Origin: CAWKAO01 sp963847665
Lineage (GTDB): Bacteria > Actinomycetota > Humimicrobiia > Humimicrobiales > Humimicrobiaceae
Reading direction: 5' to 3'
Length of the DNA stretch: 64,000 nucleotides
Assembly (NCBI GenBank): GCA_963847665.1
Contig: CAWKAO010000003.1
Span: 496,001 to 560,000 of the forward strand
The position numbers and the translations under genes were made by a program. This document shows positions 9,729-16,268 of the stretch, one piece after another (position 1 is the stretch's first letter; every line of letters starts with the position of its first letter). The notes beneath the pieces are model-generated. The model searched no databases. It saw nothing but the letters and a program-made list of their open reading frames with translations, and had not been told where the DNA came from.

Positions 9729-10376
9729 TTGTTCATAAATAATTTTTATTTAAACAGCATAATAATAATACTGGTCTCTTACCTGATAGGCTCAATACCG
9801 ACAGCATATATAGCAGGCAGGATAAAGGGAGTAGATATCCGAAAGGTTGGAAATAACAATATCGGGGCTTCCAATGTCTTTTTCAATATGGGAAAAATTG
9901 CAGGTACTATTGTTGCTGTTATTGATATAGGAAAGGGGGCACTGGTAGCATGGCTCGCAACTTTATTATCAGGCGGGCATATTTTTATCCCCATGCTTGC
10001 AGCAGTCGCTGCAGTAGCGGGGCATAATTGGATGATATTTGCAGGCTTAAAGGGAGGAAAGGGGACCGCAACTCTGGTAGGGGCAATGCTCTTTTTATCA
10101 CCACTGTCTCTTTTATTCTTTTTCGTTTTGCTGTTACCTCCAGCATCGATCCTGCTAAAAGATACCTACATCGGCCAGGGGATAGCAATGTTTTTCTTTT
10201 CTTTTTTTCTCTGGTACAGGGAAGGCAGTTTTTACTGGCTCATATTCATGTTGCTCTGCACCCTTGTTTACAGTTTAAGGTGCCTGGGTCTTTACAGGAC
10301 TTATTTTACAGAGGACCGGCATTTTGTAAATCCTATCATAAAGATCCTGCTGAAACCGTTTTTTAAGAACACTTAA
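9729..10376 (+). CDS. plsY: Acyl-phosphate:glycerol-3-phosphate acyltransferase PlsY
   Basis: 215 residues, normal length for PlsY. It transfers an acyl group from acyl-phosphate to glycerol-3-phosphate, the first step of phospholipid synthesis, in the cytoplasmic membrane. Visible family motifs are LIGSIPTAYI (about 18-27), the phosphate-binding DIRKVGNNNIGASNV (36-50; the usual GSGN is GNNN here) and GHNWMIFAGLKGGKGTA (about 99-115). Five hydrophobic segments are apparent. The start used is TTG at 9729, the most upstream start in frame that keeps the first membrane segment; GGGG about eight bases before it may serve as ribosome site. It stands alone, without plsX. Confidence 0.9.
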   Translation: MFINNFYLNSIIIILVSYLIGSIPTAYIAGRIKGVDIRKVGNNNIGASNVFFNMGKIAGTIVAVIDIGKGALVAWLATLLSGGHIFIPMLAAVAAVAGHNWMIFAGLKGGKGTATLVGAMLFLSPLSLLFFFVLLLPPASILLKDTYIGQGIAMFFFSFFLWYREGSFYWLIFMLLCTLVYSLRCLGLYRTYFTEDRHFVNPIIKILLKPFFKNT

Positions 10377-10495
10377 TAATTTGCAAATCTTTATAAAGTG
10401 GTATAATACTCTTAAATTAGTATAGTTATTATCTAATAATAATTTGGATTGATAAGTCTGTACCAATCAGATAAGCCAGGGAGTTGTATTCTAAT

Positions 10496-11161
10496 ATGAA
10501 AAAATTTTTAAGAATAATACATGTGCTCTTTTTGTTTTTAGTATTATCATTATTATTTGCTGGCTGCAGTGCATCCGGTGCGGAGATCAAAAAAGGAGAA
10601 GAAGTGGAAAATAATGAGTCAACAAATAGAAATGAAGAGATTGCAGTACTGGGTGGAGGTTGTTTCTGGTGCCTGGAGGCTGTTTTTGAGCAATTAAAAG
10701 GCGTTTATAGTGTGGAATCCGGCTACTCGGGCGGAGAAGTAATAGACCCCACATATACGCAGGTTTGCTCAGGTAAGACTGGTCATGCTGAAGTGGTCAG
10801 GATAACATTTGATCCAGAGATCATCAGTTTCAGGAAACTGCTTGAAGTCTTTTTTTATGTCCACGACCCGACGACATTAAACAGGCAGGGTAACGATGTA
10901 GGGGATCAGTATCGCTCTATAATCTTATATACAAGTCCTGAGCAGGAAAAAACTGCCGGGGAATTGATAAAAGAGCTGGAAGAGCAAAAATTCTTTGTTG
11001 ACTCTATAGTTACTTTGGTGGAACCACTGAAAGCCTATTACAAGGCAGAAGATTACCATCAGGAATACTATGAAAATAATACGGCCCAGCCATATTGCCA
11101 GCTGGTAATATCTCCTAAAGTCGAAAAATTCCAGGACAAGTTTGCAGATCTAATGAAGTGA
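10496..11161 (+). CDS. msrA: Peptide methionine sulfoxide reductase MsrA, lipoprotein
   Basis: 221 residues from ATG 10496; AGGGAG (10478-10483) precedes it by 12 bases, while a TTG at 10484 would abut that site. Residues 1-27 are a signal peptide with lipobox LFAGC, so the enzyme is exported and anchored. The catalytic motif GGGCFWCLEAVF places the nucleophilic Cys at C56; C59 is the usual second Cys of the motif. GHAEVVRITFDP and NRQGNDVGDQYRS complete the family signature. It reduces methionine-S-sulfoxide in extracytoplasmic proteins, an oxidative-damage repair role. No MsrB partner is visible. Confidence 0.93.
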   Translation: MKKFLRIIHVLFLFLVLSLLFAGCSASGAEIKKGEEVENNESTNRNEEIAVLGGGCFWCLEAVFEQLKGVYSVESGYSGGEVIDPTYTQVCSGKTGHAEVVRITFDPEIISFRKLLEVFFYVHDPTTLNRQGNDVGDQYRSIILYTSPEQEKTAGELIKELEEQKFFVDSIVTLVEPLKAYYKAEDYHQEYYENNTAQPYCQLVISPKVEKFQDKFADLMK

Positions 11162-11201
11162 TAAATGTATATTCAATAAAAATAATTTAAAGGAGATGTT
11201 C

Positions 11202-11651
11202 ATGGAAGAACTAAAAAGGGAACTGATGGAGCAGGGTAAAAATTACCCAAAAAATTTTATTGAAAAGAGAGGAAATATTTTTCTTCTGGATTTTATAGTA
11301 GCTGAGAGAAAGGCATTTCTCCGGACAGACAAGCTTACATATAGCGCAAAGCTAAAGATAGATGAAAATAAAAAAGAGATCATTTTTTTTGAGATCCTTA
11401 AGGAAAGTGGTGCTGGGTTTAGCGCTGGAGGTTCTGACGATGATTACGGATCAGGATTTGGCTTCAAGGTAGAAAAAACTAAAATAGGGCCAGGTGGAAG
11501 AGAAGGTACAATAGAAGAACAGTCTGTATTATTTGGTAAAAAATATGAATATAAGTTTACTTATGAAAAAATAAGACAGGATATAAAAACCCTGGCAGAA
11601 AAAAAAGGTTATAGCTTCATTTACACTTTAAATGAAAGAGAGGTCCGATAG
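11202..11651 (+). CDS. Hypothetical protein with Gly/Asp-rich centre
   Basis: 149 residues. The start is the ATG at 11202, six bases after AGGAG (11191-11195); the ATG at 11196 touches the ribosome site. The N-terminal half is alternating hydrophobic/charged beta-like sequence with Lys and Glu; the middle has GAGFSAGGSDDDYGSGFGF, a flexible glycine-aspartate stretch; the C-terminal third looks helical (YEKIRQDIKTLAEKKGY). No signal peptide, membrane segment or catalytic motif. It follows msrA by 40 bases. I do not recognise the family. Confidence 0.6.
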   Translation: MEELKRELMEQGKNYPKNFIEKRGNIFLLDFIVAERKAFLRTDKLTYSAKLKIDENKKEIIFFEILKESGAGFSAGGSDDDYGSGFGFKVEKTKIGPGGREGTIEEQSVLFGKKYEYKFTYEKIRQDIKTLAEKKGYSFIYTLNEREVR

Positions 11652-11763
11652 ATTTCTTATTTTTATGGTCTTCAATAATGCCTTTTAAAAAATTCATCAA
11701 TCATTCTTAGGCTACAAATTTATTTTATCCCCTAAAAAAAGATATATTTAATTCTGGCATTTT

Positions 11764-11819
11764 TTTTATTTTAATAAAATAATTTACTTGACTAAATAAT
11801 TTTATTGTAATAAAATAAT
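11764..11819 (+). promoter_or_regulatory. tetR promoter with twin palindromic operators
   Basis: A sigma-A-type promoter TTGACT (11788-11793), 17-base spacer, TAAAAT (11811-11816). Two copies of a 20-base element lie at 11764-11783 and 11800-11819, identical except for one base; each contains TTTTATT and AATAAAA as a perfect inverted repeat with a two-base centre. Copies are 36 bases apart, and the second covers the -10 box. The layout predicts autorepression by the TetR protein encoded 54 bases downstream. Confidence 0.7.
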
Positions 11820-11872
11820 CTGCATGATCATATTCTGATATAAATTATTATCTCATAATAAGAGGTGCTTAT

Positions 11873-12568
11873 ATGGCAGATATAAAAAAAATAAGTTTGA
11901 GGGATAGAAAGTTTGCAGAGACAAAGATCTCATTGCTTAATTCTTTCATAGATATGTTAAATACAAGAACAATGGAAGATATCTCTGTCAAGGAACTCTG
12001 TGAATCTATCCCGGTATCAGATGTGACTTTCTTCAATTATTATCCTCATAAAAATGAACTGCTTGTATATTACACCCAGCTCTGGAGCATAGAGGTCGAA
12101 TACTACTCAGCAAGAAATATCTCAGATCCTGAAAGTGGGATCGAAGCAATAGAGTATATTTTTGATTATACTGCAAAAATAGTCGAGCAAAACCCCAACC
12201 TTATGTGTGAGATCATTGCTTTGATGGCCAGGAGGCCGGAAACAATTGATTATAAGGAAATAAGCATTGCTGAAAAGATCACAGCTCTTAAGGGTCTTGA
12301 AGGGATCGAGACTGTACCCAGCCGGCCCATAAACGAGCTTTTTGCAGATAAAATAATCAAGGCTGCTAGAGGCGGCGAAATGCCTGCAGACCTGGATATA
12401 GAGTTTCTTCAATTTGCACTGATATCAATATTTTTCGGGGTACCTATCGGATGGGCAAAAATAGAGCCTTCACGTATAAAAAAGTATTACCGTAGGCATC
12501 TTGACCTTCTATGGTCAGGTATCGGAGCAAAAAGAAGAAATGACATAAATAAAAAAGAAAAAAATTAA
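11873..12568 (+). CDS. TetR/AcrR family regulator
   Basis: 231 residues. The N-terminal 60 residues form the TetR DNA-binding domain: KISLLNSFIDML, MEDISVKELCESIPVSDVTFFNYYPHKNELL, with the helix-turn-helix at about 40-60. The remainder is helical and of the ligand-binding type. AGAGGTG precedes the ATG. It should bind the twin palindromes at 11764-11819 and control itself and the Fe-S membrane protein 17 bases downstream. Ligand unknown. Codon use and composition resemble neighbours. Confidence 0.85.
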   Translation: MADIKKISLRDRKFAETKISLLNSFIDMLNTRTMEDISVKELCESIPVSDVTFFNYYPHKNELLVYYTQLWSIEVEYYSARNISDPESGIEAIEYIFDYTAKIVEQNPNLMCEIIALMARRPETIDYKEISIAEKITALKGLEGIETVPSRPINELFADKIIKAARGGEMPADLDIEFLQFALISIFFGVPIGWAKIEPSRIKKYYRRHLDLLWSGIGAKRRNDINKKEKN

Positions 12569-12585
12569 TTAATAGAGGTTAGAAC

Positions 12586-13311
12586 ATGAGGCAAAGAGTA
12601 AGAAGTGGTATATTGATAGTGATGTTTGTTTTAATGCCTGTGACTTTTTATTACTTCTCACCATACCTGATTATAATGGGTGCATCTGAGGGAGTAATAA
12701 CCGGCAGCTTTATAGTGTTTGCATCACTTTTTTTATCAGCTCTTTTTTTAGGGCGAGCTTTCTGCAGCTGGGTCTGTCCGCTTGCAGGTGTCCAGGAGTA
12801 TTGCATCAAATCAAGACCTAAAAGAGTAAACAACAGGTTAAACTGGATAAGGTATCTTATCTGGGTGCCCTGGCTGGGTATCATAATATACATGGCAGTG
12901 AGAGCTGGCGGATATACCAGGGCAAGTTTTGCCTATCAGACATATTATGGGATCTCTGTAAAGGATGTCCAGTCCCTTGTAATCTATCTTTTAGTAGTCG
13001 TCCTGACACTGATCCTTTCCTTCACAATAGGCAGAAGGGCTCTCTGCCATTATGTATGCTGGATGAGTCCATTTATGGTTGCAGGACGAAAATTAAGTAA
13101 TCTTATCAAGCTTCCGGCTCTAAGGCTTAAATCAGATAGATCAAAATGTATAAAATGCGGAAAATGCACAAAAGTATGCCCGATGAGTCTTGATGTCACG
13201 GACATGGTCCAGTCAGGTAAAATGGAAAACTCAGAATGCATACTATGCGGCAGCTGTGTAGATAATTGTCCAAAAAGTGTTATCAAATACTCTTTTAGCA
13301 GGACAGGATAG
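12586..13311 (+). CDS. NapH/MauN-type 4Fe-4S membrane protein
   Basis: 241 residues. About four membrane segments (8-30, 40-60, 90-108, 125-150). Two CxxxCP motifs follow membrane helices (FCSWVCPLAGVQEYC and CHYVCWMSPF), as in NapH, NosR and CcoG-like proteins, and the C-terminal cytoplasmic tail holds two ferredoxin motifs, CIKCGKCTKVCP and CILCGSCVDNCP. It should pass electrons between the quinone pool or a periplasmic partner and a cytoplasmic donor. No NapG, NosZ or other catalytic partner is in view; the only partner is the TetR regulator upstream, with which it forms an operon. Confidence 0.8.
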   Translation: MRQRVRSGILIVMFVLMPVTFYYFSPYLIIMGASEGVITGSFIVFASLFLSALFLGRAFCSWVCPLAGVQEYCIKSRPKRVNNRLNWIRYLIWVPWLGIIIYMAVRAGGYTRASFAYQTYYGISVKDVQSLVIYLLVVVLTLILSFTIGRRALCHYVCWMSPFMVAGRKLSNLIKLPALRLKSDRSKCIKCGKCTKVCPMSLDVTDMVQSGKMENSECILCGSCVDNCPKSVIKYSFSRTG

Positions 13312-13374
13312 TAAATAATTAAAAAGGGCTGTAAGAGGATGAGTTTTTTATTTTGTCTGGTCAAAGGTCGATCA

Positions 13375-14607
13375 CTATTTTTTTATGAAACAATACTTGT
13401 CTTCGGCCATATAATCTCCGCTTAAGGCAAATGCCCGTCCTCTGCAGCCACCGCATATGATGTTATAATCGCAGTCGCCGCATTTTCCTTTAAGCAGGAA
13501 TTGCCGGTTTCTCAGGTCATCAAAGATACTGGCGTTTTTCCAGATCTCATCGACAGGTCTTTCCAGGACGTTACCGGCGCTGATCTCCAAAAATGGACAT
13601 GGCCATACATCACCATTTGCCTTGATATATACAAGCCCTCTCCCTGCAGTGCATCCATGGAATAGTCTTTCTGCGATCATTCTGTAGAATCTGTTGTTTT
13701 TATTACTGCTTTCAAGAAGGTAGGGCCAGTACTGGGGCCCCGCGACTGTTTCCACGATCACAGACTTACTCTTCTGTGCGTTGGAGATATATTTTATTAA
13801 CTTTTCATTTGAATCCAGGTCCAGCGTAGAGTCTTTGATCGAGCAACCCCTTCCGACCGGTATGAGCTGGTACATAAGCATTATCCCGCTTCCCAGGTCA
13901 TCTGTTAACTGTATTAATTCCTGTAGATTATTGAAATTGTGCTCCATAGCAGTTGTGTTAATCTGAAGAAGAATGCCAGCCTTTTTTATTGCCTCGATTC
14001 CCCGCATAGCAAGCTCAAAAGCATTTTTATTCTGCCGAATATTGTTATGGATCTCTGCAATCGTGGAATCCAGAGATATTGCTGCACCGTAAACACCAGA
14101 TTTTTTTAATTTTTTTGCTATTTCGTCTGTTATCAATGTTGCATTTGTGGCTATAACGTTGGTAAAACCTTTATACTTTGAATACTCCAGTATCTCTAAG
14201 AGGTCCTCCCTGACAAGAGGTTCTCCACCTGTAAAGACAAGCATCCGGAACTCCGGGATCTTTGCCAGGCCATCGATAACTTTTTTTGCCTGGTCTGTAG
14301 AAAGTTCAAAATAGTCTTTGCTTCCAGCCGCAATGTTCTCGGGGCTTGCATGGCAGTGTATGCACTTCAAGTTGCATCTGTCGGTTATTTCAAAAACTGG
14401 ATGGTTCGGGAATCCGATGCAGCCCATACCGACAGATCCCGCAGCTACAGGAAGAGATTTAAGGGAGTGTTTAAAGAACCAGCCAAAGAATTTTTTCCAT
14501 CTTAACAGGTCTGAAAAAAGTACTATACTGGAGATCTGTTTTATGACCATGCTTGGAGGGACAAATATCCTGCCAAGCGAAGACCTGTATAAATCTTTAT
14601 AAGCCAT
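13375..14607 (-). CDS. Radical SAM/SPASM protein (NirJ/AhbD-like)
   Basis: 410 residues. C78, C82 and C85 in DRCNLKCIHCHA bind the SAM-cleaving 4Fe-4S cluster; FTGGEPL follows at about 125. The C-terminus has the SPASM/twitch cysteines: GCTAGRG, WPCPF, CGDCDYNIICGGCRGRA and a final C before the end. The CGGCRGRA-type ending with GDYMAED is typical of NirJ, AhbC, AhbD and relatives that modify haem precursors, and also of some peptide-modifying enzymes. No haem genes are nearby. The start overlaps the end of the UbiA gene by 11 bases, so the two are translationally coupled and may act in one pathway on a prenylated or lipid product. Substrate unknown. Confidence 0.8.
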   Translation of the reverse strand: MAYKDLYRSSLGRIFVPPSMVIKQISSIVLFSDLLRWKKFFGWFFKHSLKSLPVAAGSVGMGCIGFPNHPVFEITDRCNLKCIHCHASPENIAAGSKDYFELSTDQAKKVIDGLAKIPEFRMLVFTGGEPLVREDLLEILEYSKYKGFTNVIATNATLITDEIAKKLKKSGVYGAAISLDSTIAEIHNNIRQNKNAFELAMRGIEAIKKAGILLQINTTAMEHNFNNLQELIQLTDDLGSGIMLMYQLIPVGRGCSIKDSTLDLDSNEKLIKYISNAQKSKSVIVETVAGPQYWPYLLESSNKNNRFYRMIAERLFHGCTAGRGLVYIKANGDVWPCPFLEISAGNVLERPVDEIWKNASIFDDLRNRQFLLKGKCGDCDYNIICGGCRGRAFALSGDYMAEDKYCFIKK

Positions 14608-15538
14608 ATGCTATTCCGATTATATAAGCTATTGTGATGCCGATATTGATGACCAGCGTCATCCCGCAAAGCATTTCCAGTTTTTTGTGATCCAGGTAGG
14701 CTTTCCTTAGAATAGATATGACGATGAATACGGAGATCAAAAATAACGGGATGTAGCAGTAAAGACACAGGATCGGGGCGCCAAAAAATATCGATAACCC
14801 GAAAAAAATCCAGGTCAACACTACTGCGGTTATATAAACAAAACCCGATTTCTGCCTGCCCAGCCTGACCACGATGTTCTTTTTACCGAATTTCTTATCT
14901 GCATCATAGTCAGGAAATTCATTTATCAGTATAACATTGAAAATGGTAAGGCCGATTGGGATCGATACCCAGGTTGCAAGGCTGTTGAAGCTCTGTGTCT
15001 GAAGATAAAAACCAACAGCGACTGGCAGCCAACCATAACAAAAACCAATAAGGATCTCACCGATACCCCTTGAGACTAATCTTAAAGGAGGATTCGAGTA
15101 AAAAAAGCCAAGGAATATGCCTATGACTCCCAGTAATATTGTAAGTACTCCTGTCTTAAAATAAAACTGCAGTACAAGCCCGATTATTACAGCGATACCG
15201 AGGGCTATAAATGAACCGATCCTTGCAAATTTCCGCGGCAATAAACTCTGGGCTATCACCTGGCTTCCACCCGAAAAAGTATTTTTTTCAAGTTCTGCAG
15301 ATAATTTGTCCTCCCGGATATCATAATATTCACCATTATAATAAGTGACCAGCATGACCATGATAACAGCAAAAAAAGCAAGCAGAAAAACTGCCAGGCC
15401 AAATTCACCGGTCAGCCTGTTTGCAATGACCGTACCAAGAACAAAAGGTAAAACACCGACAATATGAAATGGCGGGCGTGACATTATAAATATATTTTTA
15501 AGAGTATTCTTTTTTACATTATTTGCAGCTGGGACCAT
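14597..15538 (-). CDS. UbiA-family prenyltransferase (MenA-like)
   Basis: 313 residues with about eight membrane segments. Two aspartate-rich motifs bind the polyprenyl diphosphate through magnesium: N68-x4-D73-x3-D77 in NGEYYDIRED, and DYDADKKFGKKN near 210-221. The second is close to that of MenA (1,4-dihydroxy-2-naphthoate polyprenyltransferase). AGGAAGG precedes the start. It should attach an isoprenoid tail to an aromatic or other acceptor in the membrane. No menaquinone genes are adjacent, so the acceptor is open; the downstream overlapping partner is a radical SAM/SPASM enzyme. Confidence 0.82.
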   Translation of the reverse strand: MVPAANNVKKNTLKNIFIMSRPPFHIVGVLPFVLGTVIANRLTGEFGLAVFLLAFFAVIMVMLVTYYNGEYYDIREDKLSAELEKNTFSGGSQVIAQSLLPRKFARIGSFIALGIAVIIGLVLQFYFKTGVLTILLGVIGIFLGFFYSNPPLRLVSRGIGEILIGFCYGWLPVAVGFYLQTQSFNSLATWVSIPIGLTIFNVILINEFPDYDADKKFGKKNIVVRLGRQKSGFVYITAVVLTWIFFGLSIFFGAPILCLYCYIPLFLISVFIVISILRKAYLDHKKLEMLCGMTLVINIGITIAYIIGIAYGL

Positions 15539-15677
15539 TTTGATCCTTCCTCTCCACTTAAGAGCAATATTGTTAACAAATCGTAATTTTATATAGTAAC
15601 ACTTATTTCCAAAAAATCACCTGTAAGAATATAATGGAATATTCTTAAAATTAAAATAGCTTCTTAAGGGGATAAAA

Positions 15678-15995
15678 ATGATCAAAACAAAAGTAAACGC
15701 AGGGGTGTGCGGTTTCACTACCGATATCGAAGCATCATCAGAAGATTTCCAGCATGTTTCTTTTAATATAAAAACGGATTGCAAAAATATTGAAGAACTT
15801 GCAAAAATTATCCCGGATGTCGATGCATATAATGAGATAAGGCAGGGTTTTGATGGAGAGATATTAACTCTTACCAGAAAAATGCAAAAAAGCAACTGCG
15901 CCGGCTGTGTTGTACCATGCGCTATCTTTAAGTCAATGCAGGCTGCAGCAAATCTCGCGTTGGCAAAAAATGTAAGCATTGAAATATCAAAATAA
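15678..15995 (+). CDS. DUF6951 family protein
   Basis: 105 residues with no signal or membrane segment. The protein opens MIKTKVNAGVCGF and has a C-terminal CAGCVVPC motif (about 76-83) plus an earlier Cys in KTDCKNIEEL, so four or five cysteines could hold a metal or Fe-S cluster. The overall pattern matches what I know as DUF6951, short proteins common in anaerobes with no assigned function. AAGGGG lies before the start. It stands between the divergent UbiA gene and the glycine riboswitch and is probably its own transcript. Confidence 0.7.
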   Translation: MIKTKVNAGVCGFTTDIEASSEDFQHVSFNIKTDCKNIEELAKIIPDVDAYNEIRQGFDGEILTLTRKMQKSNCAGCVVPCAIFKSMQAAANLALAKNVSIEISK

Positions 15996-16013
15996 AGACC
16001 TCAAAAGAGTGAT

Positions 16014-16042
16014 TTGCAATTAAACTCCCCATATGATATAAA
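16014..16042 (+). promoter_or_regulatory. Promoter of the glycine cleavage operon
   Basis: TTGCAA (16014-16019), 17-base spacer, TATAAA (16037-16042), with TG one base before the -10 box (extended -10). Transcription would begin about 16050, just before the glycine riboswitch. Confidence 0.65.
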
Positions 16043-16068
16043 ACATGACATATAAGTATACTTTTAGG

Positions 16069-16203
16069 CTATAAGAGATACTCCATTTATTTGGAGAGCC
16101 GAAGGGGCTTAAACTCTCAGGCAAAAGGATTATAGTTTAAATAAGATCCTGGAGAAGCTATTTTTTAGCTACCGAAGGGGATAAAATCTCTCAGGTTTAA
16201 GGA
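16069..16203 (+). ncRNA. Tandem glycine riboswitch
   Basis: Two glycine aptamers in tandem. Aptamer 1 (16069-16135) is closed by CTATAA/TTATAG and contains the hairpin CTCCA...TGGAG, then GCCGAAGGGGC and CTCTCAGGCAAAAGGA, the hallmark glycine-binding core. Aptamer 2 (about 16147-16203) contains the hairpin AGCTA...TAGCT, ACCGAAGGGG and TCTCTCAGG...AAGGACAG. The order and spacing match the cooperative gcvT riboswitch class. Its expression platform is the terminator at 16202-16242, and it precedes the gcv operon. Confidence 0.95.
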
Positions 16204-16242
16204 CAGGGTCATATTGAAAAATATGGCCCTGTCTTCTTTTTT
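16202..16242 (+). terminator. Riboswitch expression-platform terminator
   Basis: A 13-pair stem (16202-16214 with 16221-16233, one G-U pair), six-base loop, then TTCTTTTTT. The left arm GACAGGG overlaps the 3' end of aptamer 2, so glycine binding should stop the terminator from forming. This predicts an ON switch for the glycine cleavage genes. Confidence 0.88.
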
Positions 16243-16268
16243 GGCCATTTAAGGTAGAAATCGATGAT

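Noticed and set aside
15570..15579. TTGTTAACAA palindrome between UbiA and DUF6951
   Set aside because: Ten bases in A+T-rich sequence with no promoter alignment I could support.
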